Assembly (NCBI GenBank): GCA_026416065.1
Contig: JAOAFW010000335.1
Span: forward strand, 1-11,935
Source of the DNA: Fimbriimonadales bacterium
Lineage (GTDB): Bacteria; Armatimonadota; Fimbriimonadia; Fimbriimonadales; GBS-DC
Reading direction: 5' to 3'
DNA length: 11,935 nucleotides
Shown: in pieces, positions 1 to 6,893 of the stretch
Layout of the letters: every line of letters begins with the position of its first letter
How positions within the stretch are numbered: position 1 is the stretch's first letter
The notes under the pieces: generated by a model
Database searches by the model: none
What the model was told of the DNA's origin: nothing
What the model saw: only the letters and a program-made list of their open reading frames with translations
Made by a program: the position numbers and the translations under genes

Positions 1-46
1 CCTTACAAGGAAGAGGTCGCAGGTTCGAGTCCTGCTTCGCCCACCA
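1..46 (+). tRNA. tRNA-Val(TAC), 5'-truncated by window edge
   Basis: This is the 3' part of a tRNA. The anticodon loop CTTACAA gives anticodon TAC (Val). The T arm has stem GCAGG (19-23), loop TTCGAGT and stem CCTGC (31-35). The 3' acceptor strand is 36-42, the discriminator A is at 43 and the encoded CCA is at 44-46. The 5' acceptor and D arm lie outside the window. It is the first of five clustered tRNA genes on the same strand. Confidence 0.9.
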
Positions 47-69
47 GCGAGCGCCCCGATGGAACCAGC

Positions 70-147
70 GGGGCTGTAGCTCAGCCAGGTCAGAGCGCTA
101 GCCTGTCACGCTAGAGGTCGCGGGTTCAAGTCCCGTCAGCCCCGCCA
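70..147 (+). tRNA. tRNA-Asp(GTC)
   Basis: The tRNA is complete. Acceptor GGGGCTG (70-76) pairs with CAGCCCC (137-143). The discriminator is G144 and CCA is encoded at 145-147. The anticodon loop CTGTCAC gives GTC, and the T loop is TTCAAGT. It is separated from tRNA-Val by 23 nt with no visible promoter, so the two are probably co-transcribed. Confidence 0.96.
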
Positions 148-152
148 GATGC

Positions 153-227
153 GCCGAGGTAGCTCAGAGGTAGAGCACTGGACTGAAAATCCGGGTGTCG
201 GCGGTTCGAATCCGCCCCTCGGCACCA
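153..227 (+). tRNA. tRNA-Phe(GAA)
   Basis: The tRNA is complete. Acceptor GCCGAGG (153-159) pairs with CCTCGGC (217-223). The discriminator is A224 and CCA is at 225-227. The anticodon loop CTGAAAA gives GAA. The T arm is GGCGG-TTCGAAT-CCGCC. It starts 5 nt after tRNA-Asp, which implies a polycistronic tRNA transcript. Confidence 0.96.
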
Positions 228-233
228 CCACGC

Positions 234-319
234 GGGCGAGTGGTGGAATGGTAGACACGCCAGACTTAGGATCTGGTGGGCGCCTCCCCGTGGGAGTTCG
301 AGTCTCCCCTCGCCCACCA
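234..319 (+). tRNA. tRNA-Leu(TAG)
   Basis: This is a class II tRNA with a long variable arm. Acceptor GGGCGAG (234-240) pairs with CTCGCCC (309-315). The discriminator is A316 and CCA is at 317-319. The anticodon stem CCAGA/TCTGG flanks loop CTTAGGA, so the anticodon is TAG. The T arm is GGGAG-TTCGAGT-CTCCC. Confidence 0.95.
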
Positions 320-326
320 AATCGGG

Positions 327-332
327 TATAAT
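327..332 (+). promoter_or_regulatory. -10 box before tRNA-Gly and the tig operon
   Basis: A consensus TATAAT lies in the short spacer between tRNA-Leu and tRNA-Gly, 12 nt before the first base of tRNA-Gly. No convincing -35 hexamer sits 16-18 nt upstream, because that stretch is the T arm and acceptor of tRNA-Leu. It could drive tRNA-Gly and read on into tig-clpP-clpX. Confidence 0.5.
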
Positions 333-344
333 AAGTATCGATGT

Positions 345-419
345 GCGGGAGTAGCTCAGTGGTAGAGCATCTCGTTGCCAACGAGAGGGTCGCGGGTTCG
401 AGTCCCGTCTCCCGCTCCA
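345..419 (+). tRNA. tRNA-Gly(GCC)
   Basis: The tRNA is complete. Acceptor GCGGGAG (345-351) pairs with CTCCCGC (409-415). The discriminator is T416 and CCA is at 417-419. The anticodon loop TTGCCAA gives GCC. It is last in the tRNA cluster and ends 21 nt before the start codon of tig, so tRNA and mRNA may share a transcript. Confidence 0.96.
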
Positions 420-440
420 TTCTAATTTAGAGGCGTCATC

Positions 441-1748
441 ATGCAAATGCAATCCATCCAGCCCTTTCAAATCCTTAACCGCGAGGAACCCGCGCCTGCG
501 ACGGTTCAGCTGACGATCGAGATAGATGCGCCGACGACTCAGCGCATGTTCGAGCGTGCCATTCGCTTGCTCGGCAGGGGCGTGCGGGTGCCCGGTTTCC
601 GACCCGGACAGGCGCCGCTGAACGCAATTCGGCGCATGATTCCCGAAGAACAACTGCGCCGCGCTGCAGGCGAACTGATGATGGATGAGTTTATCCCTAA
701 AGCGCTGGAGCAAGAACAGTTGCAACCCTATCGTCCACCCAGTGTGGATATCGAGCTGCTTCAGGAGGGGGAACCGTTCCGGTTCAAGCTCATCGTGCCA
801 CTGAGCCCCAAAGTGGAACCGCTGGGCGAATATCGCGATCTGCGTTTCCCCGTCCCCCCGCAGGAGACAACGGACGAAGAAGTGGAACAAGCCCTCGACT
901 CGATGCGCCAGAGCCAGATGCGCCTGGAACATGCGCCCGACCGCGCTGCGCAGCCCGATGACCGCCTCGTGATTGCCATCAAGTCGTTGGAAGAGGAGAA
1001 CGCGAAACCCAACCGCTATATGGTAACGCTGGGGAAAACCTTTGGCGAGCTGGATAACCTGCTCGGCGGGATGAGCGAAGGCGAGAAAAAAGAAGCGACG
1101 CTTACTTTCCCGGATACTTTCAACGACCCCGATCTCGCAGGCAAAACACTGCAAGTGGAGGTCGAGCTGCAGCGCGTGCATACGCCGATTTACCCGGAAA
1201 TTAACGACGAATTCGCGCGTGGGCTGGGCTACGAGAGTCTGGACGATATGCGCGCCCGCCTGCGTGAGCGAATCACCGAACAGAAAATACGCTACCTGCA
1301 GGACCAGGCGCAAGGGCAGGCGTTAGCCGCCCTGCGTGAGCGCAGCACAGTGCATCTGCCTGAAGCCCTTATCGAAGAGCAACTGCGCGAAGAGGCGCGC
1401 GATTTCGCCGAAGAGCTGCGTGCCAACGGCTTGACCGTCGAGATGTTCCTGCAGCAGTCCGGAATGAACCAGCAACAACTCATCGAGCAGCTGCGCGAGC
1501 GAGGCATCACCCGATTACAAAATACCTTTATCCTGATGGCAATTGCCGACCAGGAGGGGATTCAAGCCAGCGACGATGAAGTGGAAACCGTCGTGCGCTC
1601 GGTAGCAGAAACCATTGAAGACCCAGCGCAACGGGTGCGCTTGCTCAATGACCAGGAATTCCGTCAGCGCGTCGCTCAAGAAATCCGCCTCGAGCGGGCG
1701 CTCCAAAAACTGCTCGAAATCGTCCAAAATACGGAGCAAGGAGCTTGA
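441..1748 (+). CDS. tig: Trigger factor (ribosome-associated chaperone)
   Basis: This 435-residue protein has the three-domain layout and length of trigger factor. It binds the ribosome near the tunnel exit and shelters nascent chains. The N-terminal ribosome-binding domain carries the signature loop GFRPGQAP at residues 52-59, where most relatives have GFR-x-GK-x-P. A PPIase-like (FKBP) domain spans about 163-246, and a helical C-terminal chaperone arm spans about 250-435. The FKBP core is shortened, and the usual F-x-PGFE segment reads FGELDN (201-206), so isomerase activity may be weak or absent. The start is the ATG at 441, behind a weak TAGAGG-type ribosome site. It is the first gene of a tig-clpP-clpX operon, an order common in bacteria. 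The clpP ribosome site lies inside its last codons. Confidence 0.93.
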   Translation: MQMQSIQPFQILNREEPAPATVQLTIEIDAPTTQRMFERAIRLLGRGVRVPGFRPGQAPLNAIRRMIPEEQLRRAAGELMMDEFIPKALEQEQLQPYRPPSVDIELLQEGEPFRFKLIVPLSPKVEPLGEYRDLRFPVPPQETTDEEVEQALDSMRQSQMRLEHAPDRAAQPDDRLVIAIKSLEEENAKPNRYMVTLGKTFGELDNLLGGMSEGEKKEATLTFPDTFNDPDLAGKTLQVEVELQRVHTPIYPEINDEFARGLGYESLDDMRARLRERITEQKIRYLQDQAQGQALAALRERSTVHLPEALIEEQLREEARDFAEELRANGLTVEMFLQQSGMNQQQLIEQLRERGITRLQNTFILMAIADQEGIQASDDEVETVVRSVAETIEDPAQRVRLLNDQEFRQRVAQEIRLERALQKLLEIVQNTEQGA

Positions 1749-1750
1749 CC

Positions 1751-2353
1751 ATGATTTATCCGAAGAACCAGTTGATACCGATGGTGGTGGAACAGACCGC
1801 GCGCGGGGAACGCGCCTACGACATCTACTCGCGTCTGCTCAAAGATCGCATCGTGTTCGTCGGCACACCCATCAACGACGATATCGCGAACCTCGTGGTG
1901 GCGTCGCTGCTGTTTTTGGAGAAGGAAGACCCCGACAAGGATATCGATATGTATATCAACTCGCCGGGCGGGGTCGTGAGTGCAGGGCTGGCAATTTACG
2001 ACACGATGCAGATGATCCGCCCCGATGTCGCAACAATCTGTATCGGGCAAGCTGCCAGTATGGGCGCGGTACTGCTGGCGGGCGGCGCACCGGGCAAACG
2101 CTACGCGCTGCCGCACGCACGCATCATGATCCATCAGGTACACGCGGGCTTTCAGGGAACCGCCCTCGATATCGAGATTCAAGCGCGTGAGGTGCTGCGC
2201 TACAAAGATATCCTGAACAACATTCTACACAGACACACCGGGCAGCCCATCGAGCGCGTGGAACAAGATACGGCTCGCGACTACTTTATGTCCGCGCAGG
2301 AAGCCAAAGAGTATGGAATAATCGACCATGTATTAGACCGCAGCGGTCGATAA
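1751..2353 (+). CDS. clpP: ATP-dependent Clp protease proteolytic subunit ClpP
   Basis: This 200-residue serine peptidase (family S14) forms the tetradecameric chamber that degrades proteins fed in by ClpX. The catalytic triad is visible: Ser103 in GQAASMGA, His128 in MIHQ and Asp177 in ARDYFM. The glycine-rich SPGG motif (71-74) is also present. The length fits a ClpP with little or no propeptide. I take the start as ATG 1751, because AAGGAG at 1738-1743 is 7 nt upstream. A TTG at 1745 is only 1 nt from that site and overlaps the tig stop. The gap to tig is 2 nt, so translational coupling is likely. The clpX start follows 14 nt after its stop. Confidence 0.96.
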   Translation: MIYPKNQLIPMVVEQTARGERAYDIYSRLLKDRIVFVGTPINDDIANLVVASLLFLEKEDPDKDIDMYINSPGGVVSAGLAIYDTMQMIRPDVATICIGQAASMGAVLLAGGAPGKRYALPHARIMIHQVHAGFQGTALDIEIQAREVLRYKDILNNILHRHTGQPIERVEQDTARDYFMSAQEAKEYGIIDHVLDRSGR

Positions 2354-2367
2354 CCAGGAGGCTATCT

Positions 2368-3627
2368 GTGGCAAGAATAAATGACACACGCATGATGGAT
2401 CGGTGCGTGCTGTGCGGCAAGTCCCGCGAGCATGTGCGCAAATTGATTTTGGGTATGTATGGCGGCGTATGCGCCGATTGTGTGAAGTTAGCGGGCGATA
2501 TTCTCCGCAGCGAGTCGAACACCCCTGTGCCGACGCATCCACTCGGCGCGGTGGACACCGTTCCCAAGCCGAAGGACATCTATCGTGTTCTGAACCAGTA
2601 TGTGGTGGGACAGGAGCGCGCCAAGCGCGTGCTGTCGGTGGCGGTGTACAACCACTACAAGCGCTTGAAAGCGGGCGCAGGCAGCGATGTGGAACTGCAA
2701 AAGAGCAACATCCTGCTGATTGGTCCGACCGGTAGCGGTAAGACCTTGCTCGCGCAGACGCTGGCGCGTATTTTGAATGTGCCGTTCGCCATCGCCGACG
2801 CCACCGCGCTCACCGAAGCGGGCTATGTCGGCGAAGATGTCGAGAATATCCTGCTGCGCCTGATCCAAGCAGCAGATATGGACATCAAAGCCGCCGAACG
2901 CGGCATCATCTATATTGACGAGATCGATAAAATCGCTCGCAAAGCGGATAATCCCTCCATCACGCGCGACGTGTCAGGGGAGGGCGTGCAACAGGCGTTG
3001 CTCAAAATACTGGAAGGCACTATCGCGAATGTGCCTCCTCAGGGCGGACGCAAGCACCCTCATCAGGAGTTCATCCAGATCGACACCTCCAACATCCTGT
3101 TTGTCTGTGGCGGTGCATTCGATGGACTGGAGAAGATTATCGAACGACGCTTGACCGACCAGTCGATGGGCTTCCGCTCCAGCCCCGAAAGCCGGCGTAA
3201 GCGCAACGCAGGTGAACTGTTGCAGCATGTGATGCCAGAGGATTTGCTCAAGTTCGGGCTAATCCCCGAGTTCATCGGGCGATTGCCGGTCGTGGCGACT
3301 CTGGACGCGCTGGATGAAGCCACTTTAGCCCGAATCCTGGTGGAGCCGAAGAACGCGCTGGTGCGTCAGTATCAGAAATTCTTCGAGCTGGACGGCGTCG
3401 AACTGGTCGTTCAGGAAGGCGCGCTCCGCGCCATCGCTCAGGAAGCGATCCGTCGGGGCACAGGCGCGCGCGCCCTGCGGGCGATCCTGGAAGAAATTAT
3501 GCTGAACGTAATGTACGAAGTCCCCTCCAATCCCAACATCAAGCGTGTGGTCATCACGGAAGAGACGGTGACGCAACGCAAAGACCCCGAAATCCTGACC
3601 CAGGAAGATATTCAGCAAGCCTCTTAG
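2368..3627 (+). CDS. clpX: ATP-dependent Clp protease ATPase subunit ClpX
   Basis: This AAA+ unfoldase of 419 residues recognises tagged substrates and threads them into ClpP. The N-terminal zinc-binding domain has Cys13, Cys16, Cys35 and Cys38 (C-x2-C-x18-C-x2-C). Walker A is GPTGSGKT (119-126), the pore loop is GYVGE (152-156) and Walker B is IYIDE (181-185). The RKH loop is at 228-230. The ClpP-docking tripeptide reads MGF (267-269), where E. coli has IGF. Sensor 2 is GTGAR (364-368). The start is GTG at 2368, supported by AGGAGG at 2356-2361 with a 6-nt spacer. It is the last gene of the tig-clpP-clpX operon. Confidence 0.97.
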   Translation: MARINDTRMMDRCVLCGKSREHVRKLILGMYGGVCADCVKLAGDILRSESNTPVPTHPLGAVDTVPKPKDIYRVLNQYVVGQERAKRVLSVAVYNHYKRLKAGAGSDVELQKSNILLIGPTGSGKTLLAQTLARILNVPFAIADATALTEAGYVGEDVENILLRLIQAADMDIKAAERGIIYIDEIDKIARKADNPSITRDVSGEGVQQALLKILEGTIANVPPQGGRKHPHQEFIQIDTSNILFVCGGAFDGLEKIIERRLTDQSMGFRSSPESRRKRNAGELLQHVMPEDLLKFGLIPEFIGRLPVVATLDALDEATLARILVEPKNALVRQYQKFFELDGVELVVQEGALRAIAQEAIRRGTGARALRAILEEIMLNVMYEVPSNPNIKRVVITEETVTQRKDPEILTQEDIQQAS

Positions 3628-3652
3628 GAAAACGGGGCAATATCGCTGACGA

Positions 3653-3689
3653 CTGAAGCCGTTCCTTGTTTGCCCGGGAACGGCTTCAG
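3653..3689 (+). terminator. Hairpin after clpX, possible terminator without U-tract
   Basis: A perfect 13-bp inverted repeat, CTGAAGCCGTTCC (3653-3665) and GGAACGGCTTCAG (3677-3689), encloses an 11-nt loop. It sits 25 nt after the clpX stop and 70 nt before the next start. No T-run follows on either strand, so it is not a classical intrinsic terminator. It may act as a 3'-end stabiliser or processing site, or work with Rho. Confidence 0.5.
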
Positions 3690-3715
3690 CGCCCGTAAAC
3701 AGCCTCTCACAAGTA

Positions 3716-3728
3716 GGAAAAACTTTCC
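3716..3728. repeat. Short inverted repeat upstream of the aldehyde dehydrogenase gene
   Basis: GGAAAAACTTTCC consists of 5-bp arms GGAAA/TTTCC around a 3-nt centre. It lies 31 nt before the aldehyde dehydrogenase start codon, in a leader with no obvious -10 box. It could be a regulator binding site, but arms of this length also occur by chance. Confidence 0.2.
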
Positions 3729-3759
3729 CCTTGTCGAACCCCAACCTCCGGAGGCGACG

Positions 3760-5226
3760 ATGCAAACCTACAGGCTATACATCGACGGTGCATGGGCAGA
3801 CACGGCGGAACGGTATGAAGTACACAACCCTGCTAATGGCAAAGTCATTGCTACCTGTGCGATAGCGGGCGAGTCAGAGCTGAACGCAGCGGTCGATGCG
3901 GCAAACTACGCTTTTCCCGACTGGGCGGCGCGCTCCTATGAAGAGCGCGGTGAAATCCTGCGCGCCGTCGCCAAAGGCATACAGGCACGCTATGAAGAGT
4001 TCGCGTTCGCAGAGTCGCAGGAAACAGGACGCTGCGTCCGCGAGACGATGGCGCACGACATCCCCGCCACCATCGCAGTGCTCGAGTACTTTGCAGGGGT
4101 CGCAACGGCGACGCTGGGTGAGACCATTCCCCTACCGGGCATGTATTTGAACTATACGCGCCGCGAACCTTACGGCGTCGTGGGCGCGATTACCCCGTGG
4201 AACTTTCCCCTGTGGCTGGCTGCGATCAAAATCGCCCCCGCGCTCGCTGCAGGCAACACGATGGTGCTCAAACCCGCTCCCACCACGCCGATAACCGCGC
4301 TTATGCTGGCAGAAGTGATGCATCAGGTGGGTGTCCCTGCAGGCGTGTTCAATGTGCTGACTGACCCGACCCCTGACACTATTGGCAATCTGATTACGAG
4401 GCACCCGAAGGTGCGGAAAATCTCGTTCACGGGTTCTACCGGGGTGGGTGTGCGCGTGATGCAAAACGCGGCGACGCACATCGCCCCCGTGTCGCTGGAG
4501 CTGGGGGGCAAATCACCGTTTATCGTGTTCGCCGACGCGGACTTTGACCGCGCCCTTGCGCATGCACTCCTCGCGAACTACTTCGCACAAGGACAGATGT
4601 GTACCGCCGCGACCCGCATCTTCGTGGAGAAACCCATTTTCGACCGATTCCGCGACGCCTTCGTCGCCCGCGCCCAACGCCTGCAGATGGGCGACCCGCT
4701 CGACCCTACCACCGAGTTTGCCACGCTCCACAAGCGGGAGCAGCTCGAGAAGACCGAGTACTATGTCCGCACTGCCGTTGAAGAGGGCGCGAAAATCCTC
4801 ACCGGCGGCAGACGGGTTACGGAGCCACCGTTTGACAAGGGATTCTACTTTCAGCCTACCGTTCTGGAAGAGGTGCAACCTACCATGCGCGTCGCTTGCG
4901 ACGAGATTTTTGGGCCTGTGGCAATGCTGATGCCTTTCGAGGGGGAAGAGGAAGCCGTGCGCCTGGCGAACATGACCGACTACGGACTGGCGGCGGGTGT
5001 GTGGACGCAAGATATCGGGAAGGCGCTGCGCCTCGCACACCAGATTCAGGCGGGCAAAGTCTGGGTGAACTGTTACAATATGATTCCGCCCCAGGCGCCC
5101 TATGGCGGATATAAACTAAGTGGCTTCGGACGCGAGCTGGGGCTACACTGCTTGCTGGAACTTTATACGCAGGTCAAAAATGTGCAGGTAGACCTCAGCC
5201 CCGACTATTTTGAGTGGTTTGGATAG
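3760..5226 (+). CDS. NAD(P)-dependent aldehyde dehydrogenase
   Basis: This 488-residue protein is a full-length member of the ALDH superfamily, which oxidises an aldehyde to a carboxylic acid with NAD(P)+. The catalytic Cys281 lies in GQMC and the general base Glu247 in ELGGKSP. The oxyanion Asn148 is in ITPWN, Lys171 is in KPAP, the coenzyme loop is FTGSTGVG (223-230), and EIFGPV is conserved near the C-terminus. KPAP in place of KPSE is seen in families near betaine-aldehyde, hydroxymuconic and aminomuconic semialdehyde dehydrogenases, so the substrate is not settled. The frame is open further upstream, but GGAGG at 3750-3754 sits 5 nt before ATG 3760, which is chosen as the start. Its stop overlaps the ribosome site of the following phosphoesterase gene. 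Confidence 0.93.
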   Translation: MQTYRLYIDGAWADTAERYEVHNPANGKVIATCAIAGESELNAAVDAANYAFPDWAARSYEERGEILRAVAKGIQARYEEFAFAESQETGRCVRETMAHDIPATIAVLEYFAGVATATLGETIPLPGMYLNYTRREPYGVVGAITPWNFPLWLAAIKIAPALAAGNTMVLKPAPTTPITALMLAEVMHQVGVPAGVFNVLTDPTPDTIGNLITRHPKVRKISFTGSTGVGVRVMQNAATHIAPVSLELGGKSPFIVFADADFDRALAHALLANYFAQGQMCTAATRIFVEKPIFDRFRDAFVARAQRLQMGDPLDPTTEFATLHKREQLEKTEYYVRTAVEEGAKILTGGRRVTEPPFDKGFYFQPTVLEEVQPTMRVACDEIFGPVAMLMPFEGEEEAVRLANMTDYGLAAGVWTQDIGKALRLAHQIQAGKVWVNCYNMIPPQAPYGGYKLSGFGRELGLHCLLELYTQVKNVQVDLSPDYFEWFG

Positions 5227-5238
5227 GAGACGATACCT

Positions 5239-5727
5239 GTGCGCATTGGTGTACTCTCGGACACGCATGACCACCTGGGCAACCTTCGCCGTGCAGTGGA
5301 CGCGCTCAACGATTTGCAGGTGGAGCTGGTTCTGCACGCGGGCGACTATATCGCGCCGTTCGTGGTGAACGAGTTATCGCGCCTGCCCTGTCGCCTGATA
5401 GGTATCTTCGGGAATAATGACGGCGAGCGGCTGGGACTGGCAAAGCGGCTGAGCGAAATCGGTCAGGTGCAAGTTCAACCCCTGTTTTTAGAACTGGAAA
5501 GCTGCCGCATCGCGATGGTACACGAGCCAGAGCCTGTGGAGGCGTTCGCACGGAGCGGGCTGTATGACCTCGTCATCTACGGACACACGCATCAGCAGGA
5601 ACTGCACACTGTGGGTAATTGCACGGTGCTGAACCCGGGCGAGGTCTGCGGCTGGTTGACAGGCGAATCCACCTGCGCGGTGATTACCCTGCCTGAGAAA
5701 CAGGTGGAGATAATCCATTTACGCTAA
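5239..5727 (+). CDS. YfcE/MJ0936-type metallophosphoesterase
   Basis: This is a 162-residue calcineurin-like phosphoesterase. Family members hydrolyse phosphodiesters or phosphomonoesters using two metal ions. The ligand motifs appear in order: D8-x-H10 (SDTH), GD (Asp36), GNND (Asn59), His95 (MVHE) and GHTH (His116, His118). The length is typical of the single-domain YfcE/MJ0936 group. The physiological substrate cannot be read from sequence. The start is GTG at 5239, with AGGAG at 5225-5229 overlapping the stop of the aldehyde dehydrogenase gene 12 nt upstream. The two therefore look like one operon, although a shared pathway is not obvious. It converges on the LacI-type gene, with about 40 nt between stops and no clear terminator. 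Confidence 0.9.
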   Translation: MRIGVLSDTHDHLGNLRRAVDALNDLQVELVLHAGDYIAPFVVNELSRLPCRLIGIFGNNDGERLGLAKRLSEIGQVQVQPLFLELESCRIAMVHEPEPVEAFARSGLYDLVIYGHTHQQELHTVGNCTVLNPGEVCGWLTGESTCAVITLPEKQVEIIHLR

Positions 5728-5766
5728 GCAAGCTTGGAGCAACGGCGGGTGGATCGCTATCTACGC

Positions 5767-6777
5767 TCAGGCTGACTCGCGCTTGACCAGTCGGGCGGGC
5801 ACAATCTGACGTTTTGGGTGCGGCTCGCGTCCTTCAATCAGCGCGATGAGCATCTCGGTGGCTTTGCGAGCCAGTGCAGGGATATCGACAGCCACTGAGG
5901 TCAGACTCGGCTCCACATAGTTGCACAGGGGACTATCGTTGAAGCCGATGAAGGCGATCTCATCGGGAATACGCACGCCGTGCCGTTTGGCTTCACGCAT
6001 GGCGCCCAGTGCGATTCGGTCATCGAGCCCCAGCACCGCGTCGGGCGCGGGCGAATGGTTCAGCAGTTCCGCCATCGCGCTCGCCGCACTACGCTCGTTG
6101 AACTCCGAAAATCCAATCAGACAGGGGTTGTAGCCGATTCCATGCGCTTCCAAGGCATTTTTATAGCCCTGCAACCGGTCGCGTGTTACCGTAAGCCCTG
6201 CCGGGCCACCGATATAGGCAACTCGCTGTCGCCCTGTACGCAGGAGATAATCGGTCGCCATAAACGCCGCGCCGATGTTGTCGTTATCGACCGAGCAGAC
6301 CGCGTCGATGGGGTCGTAGCGTCCAATCAGCACGAAGGGGAACCCCTCACGGCACAACCGTTCGATACGCTTGTCGTGCGTCTCGGACTCCACCAGGATC
6401 AGCCCGTCCACACGCCGCGTGCGCAGGAGCTCTTCATAGATGGCTCGCTGCGAGCGGGCAGTACGCGCCGTGTCCACACAGAGATGATAATCATATCTGC
6501 CCGATTGCTCAACAATCGAGGCAATCAGCGTGCTAAAAAAGGGATCCCCTGCTAAGGCGGCAGGGGCACGGTGAACAACTAATCCCAGCAGGCGTGTGCG
6601 CTGCGAGCGAAGCGACTGCGCCCGTGCATCGGGTACATAACCCAGCTCCTGCACAACCGCCAGCACACGCTCGCGCATCGCCTCATTCACCTGCGGATCA
6701 CCTTTCAGCACGCGCGATACTGTCGCCTGCGAGACACCTGCCAAGCGTGCAATTTCTACCTGCTTAAGCTCCGCCAA
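5767..6777 (-). CDS. LacI-family transcriptional regulator
   Basis: This 336-residue protein has the LacI/GalR architecture. A helix-turn-helix lies at about residues 6-26 (VEIARLAGVSQATVSRVLKG), and a hinge at about 47-59 has the minor-groove Leu56 in ARAQSLR. A periplasmic-binding-protein-like sensor domain runs from about 63 to 335. The C-terminal segment has the family hallmarks FIGFNDSPL and EPSLTSV. It probably represses sugar or related catabolic genes until an effector binds, but the ligand is unknown. The start is TTG at 6777-6775, with GGGAG 8 nt upstream; no nearby ATG fits. It is transcribed alone from the promoter at 6807-6812, and a CpG-centred palindrome just after that -10 suggests autoregulation. 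The neighbouring + strand operon is convergent, so its targets are not evident. Confidence 0.92.
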   Translation of the reverse strand: MAELKQVEIARLAGVSQATVSRVLKGDPQVNEAMRERVLAVVQELGYVPDARAQSLRSQRTRLLGLVVHRAPAALAGDPFFSTLIASIVEQSGRYDYHLCVDTARTARSQRAIYEELLRTRRVDGLILVESETHDKRIERLCREGFPFVLIGRYDPIDAVCSVDNDNIGAAFMATDYLLRTGRQRVAYIGGPAGLTVTRDRLQGYKNALEAHGIGYNPCLIGFSEFNERSAASAMAELLNHSPAPDAVLGLDDRIALGAMREAKRHGVRIPDEIAFIGFNDSPLCNYVEPSLTSVAVDIPALARKATEMLIALIEGREPHPKRQIVPARLVKRESA

Positions 6778-6792
6778 TTTTTCCGCTCCCTC

Positions 6793-6806
6793 AGAATACG
6801 ATTTCT
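6793..6806. promoter_or_regulatory. Candidate LacI-family operator
   Basis: AGAATACGATTTCT is symmetric at 10 of 14 positions around a central CG at 6799-6800. This is the form typical of LacI-family operators, where the hinge leucine inserts at a central CpG. It lies directly after the -10 box of the lacI-type gene and covers the expected transcription start, so bound repressor would block its own promoter. The assignment is inferred from pattern and position only. Confidence 0.45.
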
Positions 6807-6815
6807 ATTATAGCA
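6807..6815 (-). promoter_or_regulatory. Extended -10 promoter of the LacI-family gene
   Basis: Read on the minus strand this is TGCTATAAT, a perfect TATAAT with an upstream TG one base away. It starts 38 nt before the TTG start codon. No good -35 hexamer is seen at 16-18 nt, as is common for extended -10 promoters. A second inverted repeat, CATTCG (6816-6821) and CGAATG (6832-6837), lies just upstream where a -35 would be. Confidence 0.6.
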
Positions 6816-6851
6816 CATTCGGCGCCTGAAACGAATGACCCGCAGGAGACG

Positions 6852-6884
6852 AAAAAATGTACGACGGCGGGAGTGCCGTCGTAC
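6852..6884 (-). terminator. Intrinsic terminator of the tusA-dsrE operon
   Basis: On the minus strand a perfect 10-bp stem, GTACGACGGC/GCCGTCGTAC (6884-6875 with 6868-6859), has a 6-nt loop. One A follows, then six T (6857-6852). The hairpin begins 9 nt after the stop codon of the DsrE-like gene. This is a textbook Rho-independent terminator, and it separates this operon from the LacI-type gene downstream. Confidence 0.9.
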
Positions 6885-6893
6885 CATTGGGGG

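Noticed and set aside
136..420. Open frames of 60-94 codons within the tRNA cluster, both strands
   Set aside because: They consist of tRNA sequence, and their translations are the familiar spurious peptides produced from tRNA genes.
126..1313. Long minus-strand open frame opposite tig and the tRNA cluster
   Set aside because: It overlaps five certain tRNA genes and the trigger factor gene. Its translation shows no domain pattern and is explained by the codon bias of tig on the other strand.
3670..3759. Upstream extension of the aldehyde dehydrogenase frame
   Set aside because: It overlaps the hairpin after clpX and lacks family similarity. A well-placed GGAGG supports ATG 3760.
5728..5766. 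Search for a bidirectional terminator between the phosphoesterase and LacI-type genes
   Set aside because: Only a 6-bp AAGCTT-type palindrome is visible, too short and without a T-run to call a terminator.
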